From: a virus | IMG/VR virus record: IMGVR_UViG_3300024343_000018 | Span: 1-55,412 of that record | DNA: 55,412 nucleotides | Reading direction: 5' to 3' (one strand) | Part shown: positions 47,120 to 55,060 of the stretch, in pieces | Layout: the number at the start of each line of letters is the position of its first letter | Position numbering within the stretch: the first letter of the stretch is position 1 | Position numbers and translations under genes: made by a program | Notes under the pieces: model-generated | What the model was told of the DNA's origin: nothing | The model's database searches: none | Seen by the model: the letters and a program-made list of their open reading frames with translations, nothing else

Positions 47120-47455
47120 TCACTTTCGCCTTTTCTTTTCGGGTGCCCTGTATCCCCATAGTCTAGGAGATACTCTTCCGTATCCAAAGTCAATTTTTTG
47201 AACCGATCCGGGTCCAAACTTATCATAGTACATATCAAAGATTTTAACTCTAGTTCCACGACATAAGTCTACATGAGTCTCACCATCCACACGATAAAGA
47301 ATTAGATAAGCATCATTTGGTAAAGAAGGATCTTTTACTTGAGCAAGATTAGTACGTTCAAAAAGAATTTCACAACCGTAACGAGAAGAAGTTTCTTTTT
47401 TTTCTTCTGGAGTCCACTGCATAATTTCTTCCTCTACTACTACAGTTTTACTCAC
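47120..47455 (-). CDS. Hypothetical protein, GTG start
   Basis: A 111-aa protein starting at a GTG (47455) that overlaps the preceding TGA (GTGA). VSKTVVVEEEIMQWTPEEKK, RTNLAQVKDPSLPNDAYLIL Y and a basic C-terminal end (RAPEKKRRK). It resembles a cyanophage protein encoded beside the DUF6433-like gene; function unknown. Confidence 0.6.
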   Translation of the reverse strand: MSKTVVVEEEIMQWTPEEKKETSSRYGCEILFERTNLAQVKDPSLPNDAYLILYRVDGETHVDLCRGTRVKIFDMYYDKFGPGSVQKIDFGYGRVSPRLWGYRAPEKKRRK

Positions 47456-48027
47456 GAACGACCTCCCCATACAATTTCTGGGTATGCCTGAGAAACAAGT
47501 TCTTTTGTAATTTTATATTTCGTCTCAAGTTTTTTATCTTTTACCAAACACAGAATCTCTGCTTCTAAAGGATGAAGACCTTGTAGAACATTAATAAACA
47601 TAGTTTCTCTACGAAGAGAACTCAGACTATCATTACCACCCTTAATAAAATTATAAAACTTTGAATATTCTTTGCGAATTGATGAAAAACCCTGATCTTG
47701 TGATCCAAGTGAATTGGAACCAAGTTCACTCATTTTCCCTACGGCATCATCAATCTTCTCACTCAGGGTTCCACTAAATGAACCTTGCTCTCCCACACTT
47801 GAATAAGGAACAATACCTACTGGAAGAGCAGATGTCAAACTTTCATCAAAGTTCCAGATAAAAATTGCCCTGAGTGATGGGTCATTATATTTTTGTAGAA
47901 CTTCAACTTTTTTAATATTGGTTCTTTGCTTAGATACTAAATTCAGAACCTCAAAGGTAAAAGGATTTGCTGGCAAATCAATACTTACCGCTGGAGTTGT
48001 TTTTGCTTTTGTTTTTGTCGCTGTCAT
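47452..48027 (-). CDS. DUF6433-like conserved T4-type protein
   Basis: A 191-aa protein. SIDLPANPFTFEVLNLVSKQ R, DPSLRAIFIWNFDESLTSAL, LGSNSLGSQDQGFSSIRKEY and GLHPLEAEILCLVKDKKLET match a family conserved in T4-like phages (DUF6433-like). Function unknown; the strong conservation suggests a core role in DNA metabolism. Confidence 0.7.
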   Translation of the reverse strand: MTATKTKAKTTPAVSIDLPANPFTFEVLNLVSKQRTNIKKVEVLQKYNDPSLRAIFIWNFDESLTSALPVGIVPYSSVGEQGSFSGTLSEKIDDAVGKMSELGSNSLGSQDQGFSSIRKEYSKFYNFIKGGNDSLSSLRRETMFINVLQGLHPLEAEILCLVKDKKLETKYKITKELVSQAYPEIVWGGRS

Positions 48028-48059
48028 AATTGTTTAATATGTAATTATAATCTTAATGA

Positions 48060-48066
48060 TATTTAG
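48060..48066 (-). promoter_or_regulatory. Late-type promoter CTAAATA
   Basis: CTAAATATC, 33 bases upstream of the 48027 ATG. Confidence 0.5.
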
Positions 48067-48069
48067 AGT

Positions 48070-48315
48070 TTATTCTTCTTCATCATCATCTTCATCATCA
48101 ATACCATCAAAGTATCCTGGTTCAAATCTTACGGAAACGATTTCTTCGTCAATAAGATCGCCATCCTTATTATAAAACTCTGGATGATAGGCAATTTGCT
48201 TTGGTCCTTCCTGATGAGTCATCATATATTCTCTGCCGACCCAACCCAACATGAGACCCATTATAAAAAATAGTACGGTTAAGAATGAACCTATAACTAA
48301 ACTAGTTGCCAACAT
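48070..48315 (-). CDS. Membrane protein with acidic tail
   Basis: An 81-aa protein. A hydrophobic N-terminal segment (ATSLVIGSFLTVLFFIMGLM) is a single membrane span. The C-terminal 40 residues are strongly acidic (GIDDEDDDEEE). Predicted inner-membrane protein of unknown role. Confidence 0.6.
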   Translation of the reverse strand: MLATSLVIGSFLTVLFFIMGLMLGWVGREYMMTHQEGPKQIAYHPEFYNKDGDLIDEEIVSVRFEPGYFDGIDDEDDDEEE

Positions 48316-48332
48316 TTTTTTCTCCTGGGAAA

Positions 48333-48509
48333 CTACTCGACTTTCCTTGACTTTATCGAAAATTCAAGATAGATGGTTACTTCTCGTTTGAAGAATGAAA
48401 TCATCTTCTCAAATATAAGATGAAAAAGTTTAGGTTGTTTTCTTTTTCCTCCAGTAAGTATAAGTTCTACACCACGGTTCGGTGTTATATCATTATTTAT
48501 GTCTGACAT
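48333..48509 (-). CDS. Small basic hypothetical protein
   Basis: A 58-aa frame, MSDINNDITPNRGVELILTG..., with GKRKQPKLFHLIFEKMISFF and a basic end. Its ATG overlaps the glutaredoxin TAA (TAATG), which supports translation. Function unknown. Confidence 0.5.
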   Translation of the reverse strand: MSDINNDITPNRGVELILTGGKRKQPKLFHLIFEKMISFFKREVTIYLEFSIKSRKVE

Positions 48510-48745
48510 TATACCATTTGCTGTTCCTTCAGAAACTTAACGGTGTCAGTGCAACCGCCCAATCTCTTGTCGTCACAAATAACCTGTGGAAATGTGGAAT
48601 CTTCTCCAAACTCGGCATAGAACTCTTCTCTGGTGAAATCCTTATTAAGATTATACACCACAAAGTTATTTCCTGTCAACTCTAAAACTTGTTTAACTTT
48701 ATAGCAGAAAGGACAATCATCCTTAGAATATATGGTAAAGTTCAT
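48509..48745 (-). CDS. nrdC: Glutaredoxin
   Basis: A 78-aa protein with CPFC at 11-14, TFPQVICDDKRLGGCTD (cis-Pro and glutathione-binding GGC) and normal length. It is a dithiol glutaredoxin that can reduce ribonucleotide reductase. A near-late TATAAATT lies 20 bases upstream at 48766-48773. Confidence 0.88.
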   Translation of the reverse strand: MNFTIYSKDDCPFCYKVKQVLELTGNNFVVYNLNKDFTREEFYAEFGEDSTFPQVICDDKRLGGCTDTVKFLKEQQMV

Positions 48746-48776
48746 AATTGTTTAATATCTGTAATAATTTATATAA

Positions 48777-48873
48777 GAAAAAAGAGGAGATTTCTCTCCT
48801 CCTATGATACCACCTTACCTTTCTCACCACAGAAAGGGTCTTCATTCCCAAAGATACAAGGAATGCTGAAGAC
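48777..48873 (-). ncRNA. Candidate small RNA between the 48905 gene and glutaredoxin
   Basis: A consensus promoter (48880-48908) is followed within about 100 bases by a strong terminator (48778-48801), with no reading frame between. The region carries a second hairpin: GGTCTT and CATTCC pair with GGGAATG and AAGACC across about 48831-48875. A short structured RNA of roughly 95 bases would result. It may instead be a leader attenuating glutaredoxin expression. Confidence 0.45.
48778..48801 (-). terminator. Rho-independent terminator with GAAA loop
   Basis: GAGGAGA-GAAA-TCTCCTC followed by TTTTTT on the minus strand. Confidence 0.8.
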
Positions 48874-48879
48874 CTTTAT

Positions 48880-48908
48880 ATTATAAGGGATTTTGAGTCA
48901 GGTGTCAA
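48880..48908 (-). promoter_or_regulatory. Sigma70-type promoter TTGACA-17-TATAAT
   Basis: Perfect -35 (48903-48908), a 17-base spacer and TATAAT -10 (48880-48885). It overlaps the last codons of the 48905 gene. No gene starts before the terminator at 48801. Confidence 0.8.
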
Positions 48909-49450
48909 GTAGCAAAAATATTTACAAAGTCTTCTGGCAGATTACAAGACTCTGCAAGAGTTGTGAATTCGGCAATTAGTTCGGTTGGAACTGTGGTTGC
49001 GTTTTCAATTGCGGTCCAAGTATTCTCAAAATCTTGATAGTTTCCAGATTCAATAAGAAGTAGAGTTGCAGGAAGTGCCGTTGCGGCAACAGGTGCAATA
49101 CTAATTAATTGTCCAACAAAGGTATTGAGTAGAACAGAAGCAACAGCAGATTGCTTAAATGTATTCCAATCAGGACTACCGGGTGGTTGTGGTTGAGGTT
49201 CTGGTGCAGGAATGGTTGCAACGATTGCATCCCATTCTTCTCTGGTAAGAATCTCAAGACCAGGATCAACTTCGGTGATTAGAGTATTATCTGGAACCGT
49301 TGAAAGGCAATAATCAACTCCACGATCATCAGTCAACCAATAACGAACATCCAATCCTGAAATATTTGAATGACTTTGTAGAGGACCATTTTGACCTGGT
49401 TCAGTTAGATATTCTCCATTACGAACCCAATAATGCTTTAAGTATTGCAT
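48905..49450 (-). CDS. Tail fibre-associated or assembly protein, hypothetical
   Basis: A 181-aa protein. The N-terminus KHYWVRNGEYLTEPGQNGPL QS and GLDVRYWLTDDRGVDYCLST is like short proteins encoded next to fibre genes. A proline-rich hinge (PAPEPQPQPPGSPDW) leads to a helical C-terminal domain. Late-type promoter CTAAATA at 49478. It may be a fibre tip or fibre chaperone. Confidence 0.5.
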   Translation of the reverse strand: MQYLKHYWVRNGEYLTEPGQNGPLQSHSNISGLDVRYWLTDDRGVDYCLSTVPDNTLITEVDPGLEILTREEWDAIVATIPAPEPQPQPPGSPDWNTFKQSAVASVLLNTFVGQLISIAPVAATALPATLLLIESGNYQDFENTWTAIENATTVPTELIAEFTTLAESCNLPEDFVNIFAT

Positions 49451-49477
49451 TTCTCTAAACTTATAAGATCTTTGTAT

Positions 49478-49484
49478 TATTTAG
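49478..49484 (-). promoter_or_regulatory. Late-type promoter CTAAATA
   Basis: CTAAATAATAC, 28 bases upstream of the ATG at 49450, overlapping the oxygenase stop codon. Confidence 0.6.
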
Positions 49485-50155
49485 TTAACTCCATAAGTTT
49501 CTAAAAGTTCTTGATCTTCTTCTTCTTTTGTTCTTTCTCCTTTAACTCTAGCCCACGATACAATTGCCAATCTTCCAACTTCATTATGAATTTTAGTAAC
49601 TTCCCGAACGCCGTGCAAATAGTTTTGATCTGATGGAAAACACACAAGTGTCCCTGCTTTTGGTGGAACTTCTATACCAAGTTCAGGGAACATAAAGTTT
49701 CCACCATCAAAATCTTTACCGTTTCCATCATTACAAAAAAGTACTATGGATAATGATCTGTCTGTTGATTTTCTCCAAATCTTATCACCATTTGGAGCAA
49801 CCCATATAGACCTACCATCAATATGAGGTGCATAATGACCTCCTACACCATACCTCAAAAATTGTGGAACTTCACTATCCCACACTTCAATACCATAAAA
49901 AGGATTAATAATGTTTCTTACAAGGTTCTTAAAAAGATCTTCAATCTTTGGAAACAAAGGACCAAACTCAATGATTTGTGTGTCTCTTATATTTTTATCA
50001 ACAATCCAAGAAGTCTCACCTGTTTCATTGGTTTTGTCTGGGTCAAAGACTGATAGATCAGTTGTGCTTGAGTTTCTTGCGTGTTCTTGAAGTTCTTGTA
50101 GTGCTTCTTGTGTGAGGACTTGTGGTTCAATCAAGATGTTTGATAATAAATTCAT
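49481..50155 (-). CDS. 2OG-Fe(II) oxygenase, prolyl hydroxylase-like
   Basis: A 224-aa protein with iron ligands H111 and D113 (YAPHIDG) and H181 (NYLHGVREV), plus R195 for 2-oxoglutarate (GRLAIVSW); complete active site. It hydroxylates an unknown substrate, perhaps a virion protein. Placed between two fibre-related genes behind a late promoter, it may modify fibre residues. Confidence 0.8.
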   Translation of the reverse strand: MNLLSNILIEPQVLTQEALQELQEHARNSSTTDLSVFDPDKTNETGETSWIVDKNIRDTQIIEFGPLFPKIEDLFKNLVRNIINPFYGIEVWDSEVPQFLRYGVGGHYAPHIDGRSIWVAPNGDKIWRKSTDRSLSIVLFCNDGNGKDFDGGNFMFPELGIEVPPKAGTLVCFPSDQNYLHGVREVTKIHNEVGRLAIVSWARVKGERTKEEEDQELLETYGVN

Positions 50156-50176
50156 AATGATATGAGTTGTTCGTAG

Positions 50177-50184
50177 TATTTATG
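50177..50184 (-). promoter_or_regulatory. Late-type promoter CATAAATA
   Basis: CATAAATACTACG, 22 bases upstream of the oxygenase ATG at 50155. Confidence 0.6.
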
Positions 50185-53026
50185 AGGATCTTGCGTTGGT
50201 GGTTGCTGTCCCAAAAAAACTAGAATTTGTTAATGGACCTCTAATAGAAGCCAAAGATAAATCGTTAGAAAAATCTATTCTTTCCACTCTAGACGGATAA
50301 TTTCCTCCTTGTTGTCCTGAACTAAACCAACCATAAGATTGATTACCAGTAGCAGCATTGGCATTTCTACCAAAATTAAAATTACCTCGCAATGATGCTA
50401 ATGCAGTATCATTTGAATAATCTACTCTTTCTACAGAAGATATATTACTATATCCACCACCAAAATATCCAAAGTTAGAGTTTCCGGTTGCAGATATATT
50501 ATATCTAGCTAAATTAAGTGTTCCTCTTACAAGAGCAGTTGCAGTATCGTTAGAATAATTTACTCTATCGACTCTAGAAATATCTCCAGAAATATAAGCA
50601 AAAAAGTCTGTAGAAGTACAACCACTGGTATTTCTAGTGGTTATCATTCTTCCTCTTTGTAAAGTTAATCCACTATCATTTGAAAAATCTAGACGAGTAA
50701 ATAAACTAGTATTTGCAAAAACATATCCATAAAAATTATTTGAAAATCCTCCTCCTTGTTCTCCAGTAATGGTTATTAAAAATCTTGCATTTGAAGTATC
50801 ATTTGAATAATCTATGCGGTCCATATTTGTACTACCTTGTCCTCCAGAAATATACCCAAAATTTTGATTTGATAGACCAACTGTCCATCTTCTTGCAATA
50901 CTTAGAGGGCCTCTTGTCGATGCTATTGATGTATCATTAGAGTAATCTATGCGATTTATAATTGTGGTTACAGGTCCATTAGAACCACAAGCATTAAAAT
51001 ACCCATAAGACCCTAATACTCTCTTAAATGGCATATTGGAACTTAAAGTATTAGAATCATTAAATACTATCTGCTTCTGGAAGACCTCTGGAAGTGGATT
51101 GGTGAAGTAAATTGGAGCACCTCCGTATCCTAATGGAGAGGTTGCTGCACCAGAAGATTTAGCAACTGGTAGTGGTCCTCTCACCGATGCGATTGCAGTA
51201 TCGTTTGAGTAGTTGATGCGGTCTGTTGTTGAGTAATAAATTGGTGATCCAGAAGGGGTAAATCCTCCACCAATATATCCAAAATTATTATTCCCAGTTA
51301 CAGCAGAGGATCCTCTACCAGAACTCAATGGACCTCGTACCGATGATGTTTGTGTATCATTTGAATAATCTAAACGATCTACTGAAGATACTCCAGGAGT
51401 TCCTCCACCAAAGTAACCAAAGTTTTGATTTCCAACTGCTATATTATCATATCTTGCATTTATACCCCCTCTACTCAAAGTATTTAATGTATCATTTGAA
51501 TAGTCAAGTCTATCAACAACAGGAACTACGACACTTGAAAACCCACCACCAAAGTAACCAAAGTTTTGATTTCCTGTTGCTGAAAAATCTCTTCTTGCTA
51601 GTGTCAATAAACATCTATTGGATGCATTTGCACTATCATTTGAATAGTCAATACGATCTATTGTAGAACTATTTCCTGGAGCATAACCACCCCCAAAATA
51701 CCCAAAGTTAGAATTACCAGTTGCAGCACCTCTATTTCTTGCTATACTTAATGGTCCTCTAACAACTGTATTTTGAGTGTCCGATGAAAATTCAATTCTA
51801 TCGATAGTGCTTGAAGTTGCTGGATATGCAGTTGCCCCATTATAATATCCAAAATTATTATTACTAACACTTTTTACATAAATCTTTGCGCTACTCAAAG
51901 AACTTCGAACACTTGCAGTTGCTGTATCATTCGCATAATCTACCTTATCAATTGTTGCAAGACTATTCGTTCCATCGGTTCCACCACCAAAATACCCAGC
52001 ATTTGGGACGGTTGGGAATGTGAGGTTTGATGCGAAGGCAGAGTTTTTAGCACCACCGAAAGATGCAGAGGAGGTTGCTGCAATTGTAAGATCAACATTT
52101 GATAATGGTCCACGAACAGAAGCGGTTACTAAATCATTGCTATAATCTATTCTATCAACAGTAGAAACTGCTTGACCTTGAGAACTTGTAGTAGATCCCC
52201 CAACAGAGTAACCAAAATTAGAATTTCCTGTAGAACCAGGCCACCAAAATTTTGGAAAACTTAAAGATCCTCTAATTGATAATAATGCAGTATCATTAGC
52301 ATAATTTAAACGATGTGATGAAGATGTTCCCCAACCTGTTAAAAAATATCCAAAATTATTATTTCCAGTCGCACTAAAACTAAAACTAGAATTTTGTATA
52401 TTACCTCTAGATAATGCTGTTGCACTATCATTAGAATAATCTATACGGTCTACTGTAGATCCTCCAGATGGGGCTTGTCCGCTCCCACCAAAATAACCAA
52501 AGTTGGAGTTTCCTGTTGCAAGTATACCTCTTGATATTGTTAAAGGACCTCTAATTGATGCTGTGGTATTATCATTGGAATAATTTATTCTTTCTGTGGT
52601 AGAAATATATGCAGGTGTAGCACTAGTAATTCCCCCCGCAATATATCCAAAGTTAGAGTTTCCTGTTGCTCCTGTATAGGATCTTCCAATTGTTAAACCC
52701 CCCCTAGATAAAATATTAGTATCATTAGAATAATCAATACGTTTAATATCCGTTATATAATTAAATCCAGATTTATTACCTCCCATAATATATCCAAAAT
52801 TAGAATTGCCTGCCCCACCACTAAAATATTGATTTACTGATGTTCTTCTATTTGTAGTTGTTGTATCGTTTGAGTAATCAAGTCTATTTAATGGTCCACC
52901 AATTCCTAGAAAATACCCATATTCCCTATAAGTCTCTCTGGTTCTCTCAGGAACTTCGCCCAGTAACTGCTTCTTGCGAAAATCACTCAAAGAAAATATT
53001 TTCTGTATAGTTTTATTGTCCGCCAT
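50180..53026 (-). CDS. Tail fibre with about 18 kelch-like repeats
   Basis: A 948-aa protein. The N-terminus KTIQKIFSLSDFRKKQLLGE resembles the attachment end of cyanophage fibres. The remainder is about 18 copies of a 45-50 residue unit (R-(I/L)-DYSNDTxxxxxRG...xxATGNxNFGYFxGG), a beta-propeller or kelch-like pattern. It is expected to bind a host surface glycan. Late promoter at 53049. The repeats are similar at the DNA level and could recombine. Confidence 0.75.
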   Translation of the reverse strand: MADNKTIQKIFSLSDFRKKQLLGEVPERTRETYREYGYFLGIGGPLNRLDYSNDTTTTNRRTSVNQYFSGGAGNSNFGYIMGGNKSGFNYITDIKRIDYSNDTNILSRGGLTIGRSYTGATGNSNFGYIAGGITSATPAYISTTERINYSNDNTTASIRGPLTISRGILATGNSNFGYFGGSGQAPSGGSTVDRIDYSNDSATALSRGNIQNSSFSFSATGNNNFGYFLTGWGTSSSHRLNYANDTALLSIRGSLSFPKFWWPGSTGNSNFGYSVGGSTTSSQGQAVSTVDRIDYSNDLVTASVRGPLSNVDLTIAATSSASFGGAKNSAFASNLTFPTVPNAGYFGGGTDGTNSLATIDKVDYANDTATASVRSSLSSAKIYVKSVSNNNFGYYNGATAYPATSSTIDRIEFSSDTQNTVVRGPLSIARNRGAATGNSNFGYFGGGYAPGNSSTIDRIDYSNDSANASNRCLLTLARRDFSATGNQNFGYFGGGFSSVVVPVVDRLDYSNDTLNTLSRGGINARYDNIAVGNQNFGYFGGGTPGVSSVDRLDYSNDTQTSSVRGPLSSGRGSSAVTGNNNFGYIGGGFTPSGSPIYYSTTDRINYSNDTAIASVRGPLPVAKSSGAATSPLGYGGAPIYFTNPLPEVFQKQIVFNDSNTLSSNMPFKRVLGSYGYFNACGSNGPVTTIINRIDYSNDTSIASTRGPLSIARRWTVGLSNQNFGYISGGQGSTNMDRIDYSNDTSNARFLITITGEQGGGFSNNFYGYVFANTSLFTRLDFSNDSGLTLQRGRMITTRNTSGCTSTDFFAYISGDISRVDRVNYSNDTATALVRGTLNLARYNISATGNSNFGYFGGGYSNISSVERVDYSNDTALASLRGNFNFGRNANAATGNQSYGWFSSGQQGGNYPSRVERIDFSNDLSLASIRGPLTNSSFFGTATTNARSS

Positions 53027-53048
53027 CAGATACTAGACACCTTTTTAT

Positions 53049-53056
53049 TATTTATT
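53049..53056 (-). promoter_or_regulatory. Late-type promoter AATAAATA
   Basis: AATAAATAATAAAAAGG, 22 bases upstream of the kelch-fibre ATG at 53026, overlapping the sulfotransferase stop. Confidence 0.55.
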
Positions 53057-53903
53057 AGATTGTCAGGTAATAATTATTGGAACAATCAGATCTCCAGTAT
53101 TCCATACCAGAATATTTTTCTATAATTTCAGCACTTAAAACTTCTTCTGGTTTCTTACAAGTCTTCTTAATGGTTCTACCAACAGTATGCATACCCTCCA
53201 AGTTATACTGAAAGACATCATTCTCTGGATACTTATTCTCCAAGTTCTCATAAGTATGCTGATATTTTTCAAGTTCCCAGAAGTCATATACTTCCCTCAT
53301 TACCTCATCAGTTCTCTCAACCAAATCATCATACTCCACAATCTTCAATAAGTTCTCTTCACCTCTCAAATAAGGACGACTCATTGCAAACAATGCCTGC
53401 CCTACGATTCCATAATCACTCATCAAATAATCACAACGAGTATCATCATTCACTTTAATCTTATTATCAATCAAATACTGGTCTACAAAAGAAACCTTAT
53501 CACTATTCCTATGAATCAAACTAATAAAACTTGCAAGGATTTCTGGAATACTTCTTACGGGACATACAATTTTTACATCCTCTTTAATGTAAGTTCTAAA
53601 GCGTTCAATGTTATTTGGAATTGCTCTGTTGAATTCTACGACTTTTGATTTACCTTCTTTCTTTAAGATTGGTTCGTAGAATAAGTCCATCATATTAGAG
53701 AGTACATTAAAGCAAGACTCTGGTTGTGGTGATGCAAGTAACATCTCACTGGACTGAAAGTACTTATCTGTGTAATATAGAAGTTCTACTGATGGTGAGA
53801 TTGGTCCTGAATAGATTGTGGGATTTTGATTGAGAATTGAACGCAGTAATGTAGAACCACTTCTGGGTAATCCAGCCATTAGGAATTTTTCATATTTTTT
53901 CAT
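53055..53903 (-). CDS. P-loop sulfotransferase-like protein
   Basis: A 282-aa protein with the 5'-phosphosulfate loop AGLPRSGST at residues 9-17 and the downstream VCPVRSIPEILASF (3'-phosphate site RxxxE/S). It is a PAPS-type sulfotransferase that could sulfate a glycan or fibre; cyanophages often carry one. ATG at 53903 is chosen over an upstream TTG. Three bases follow the HNH gene stop. Confidence 0.7.
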   Translation of the reverse strand: MKKYEKFLMAGLPRSGSTLLRSILNQNPTIYSGPISPSVELLYYTDKYFQSSEMLLASPQPESCFNVLSNMMDLFYEPILKKEGKSKVVEFNRAIPNNIERFRTYIKEDVKIVCPVRSIPEILASFISLIHRNSDKVSFVDQYLIDNKIKVNDDTRCDYLMSDYGIVGQALFAMSRPYLRGEENLLKIVEYDDLVERTDEVMREVYDFWELEKYQHTYENLENKYPENDVFQYNLEGMHTVGRTIKKTCKKPEEVLSAEIIEKYSGMEYWRSDCSNNYYLTI

Positions 53904-53905
53904 AA

Positions 53906-54958
53906 TCAATAATTACCTCTTGTATAGTCTAGTTTTGATAGAGTTATATACACAATTTTATTTGTTTTTTTGTACTGCATAAACGGTGGAAATTCAATCT
54001 CATTTCCAATTATTTCTATCTTTGTAATATCAAGATGTATTGGATATTGTTTTCTTAAAACTAAAAGCATTTTAGAAAGATAATATTTATTATTCATTCT
54101 ACAAAAATAACTTATACCTTTTCTATATTCTAATGTTCTACCATCTTTAAAGTATATTTTTATTGGAAGATATAATTCTACCGATGGACTTTTCCTATTT
54201 CCCATATTTTGGTCTTCTGGATTTATAAAATCTACTTTTATAACATCTTTATAAAATTTTGCAGTTTTTCTTAACATTCTTCCTATCATTTGCGATATAT
54301 ATTTTGGATTTTCCTCGCAAAAAAATTTTATACCTTTTTCGCATTCAATAATTCTACCATCATCAAAATATACTCTAATAGGAATTGCTTTTTCGTGTTT
54401 TGGATCTAAATTTTCTGGAAACACTATTGGTTGTGGATTATCTCTATCTATTTCTTCTACTTTTATTATATCTCTATGTTTAATTTGATTTTTTAATATC
54501 ATTTTCCTCAACCCTTTATTACTATATTCAGGATTTTGTCTACAAAACTCTTCTTTACCATCATACCAATCAATAACTCTACCATCACTAAAATATATTC
54601 TCATTGGTATACAAGTTTGTCTAACTTTTCTTTTATATGCTTCCGCAAATAATCTAGAATTATAATATCTATTTTTATTTTTCATCCTAATAAAAGCGTG
54701 TGTTGCTTTTTTTGTATGTGGATGATATAAACCATATCTTTGGATAAATCCTTTTTCTAATACAGCGTGAAGAACATAATGTTCTCTGGTTGATACTACA
54801 ACTTTTCTTGTGTTTCCATCGCTTTCTTGCCCGTAAATAGACTTCATCCAGATATGGTGAACTTCACAATATCCAAATAATTCTTTACCTTCATTTCTGG
54901 TTAAATTTCTTTCTTCAAATTTTCTTACAAGTTTACAATAAACCTTAAGGTAGTTCAT
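53906..54958 (-). CDS. HNH endonuclease with three DNA-binding repeats
   Basis: A 350-aa protein. An HNH-type motif (EVHHIWMKS, H34-H35; REH at 58-60; H64) is near the N-terminus. Then three tandem 25-residue modules at about 117, 192 and 264, each PI(R/K)(I/V)YFxDGR followed by GxxxFC..N.KY. They probably provide sequence-specific binding, like NUMOD units. It is preceded by an inverted repeat and late promoter as in the GIY-YIG genes. A close family is not recognised. Confidence 0.7.
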   Translation of the reverse strand: MNYLKVYCKLVRKFEERNLTRNEGKELFGYCEVHHIWMKSIYGQESDGNTRKVVVSTREHYVLHAVLEKGFIQRYGLYHPHTKKATHAFIRMKNKNRYYNSRLFAEAYKRKVRQTCIPMRIYFSDGRVIDWYDGKEEFCRQNPEYSNKGLRKMILKNQIKHRDIIKVEEIDRDNPQPIVFPENLDPKHEKAIPIRVYFDDGRIIECEKGIKFFCEENPKYISQMIGRMLRKTAKFYKDVIKVDFINPEDQNMGNRKSPSVELYLPIKIYFKDGRTLEYRKGISYFCRMNNKYYLSKMLLVLRKQYPIHLDITKIEIIGNEIEFPPFMQYKKTNKIVYITLSKLDYTRGNY

Positions 54959-54982
54959 CTGCTCTTAAACTGACTGCATTAG

Positions 54983-54990
54983 TATTTATA
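54983..54990 (-). promoter_or_regulatory. T4-type late promoter TATAAATA
   Basis: Exact TATAAATA in the inverted-repeat loop, 25 bases upstream of the HNH ATG at 54958. Confidence 0.75.
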
Positions 54991-54996
54991 ATCATT

Positions 54997-55021
54997 AAAA
55001 AGGAGAGAATTTCTCCTCTCC
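54997..55021 (-). terminator. Rho-independent terminator
   Basis: GGAGAG-GAGAAATT-CTCTCC followed by TTTTT on the minus strand, 40 bases past the stop of the gene at 55061. Confidence 0.75.
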
Positions 55022-55060
55022 CACCTTAAAGATTGCAGTCAGTTAAGGCACTTCTATTTA

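Larger units (their letters stand above)
54964..55047 (-). promoter_or_regulatory. Inverted-repeat riboregulatory module with terminator and late promoter
   Basis: Arms 54964-54978 and 55034-55047 pair over 14 bases with one bulge. In the loop are the terminator 54997-55021 and TATAAATA at 54983-54990. The near arm overlaps the AAGAG ribosome-binding sequence of the HNH gene. Confidence 0.7.

Noticed and set aside
50180-53026. Regular DNA repeats resembling a CRISPR array
   Set aside because: They are in frame throughout a long coding sequence and encode protein repeats; unit length near 150 bases and variable spacing do not fit CRISPR.
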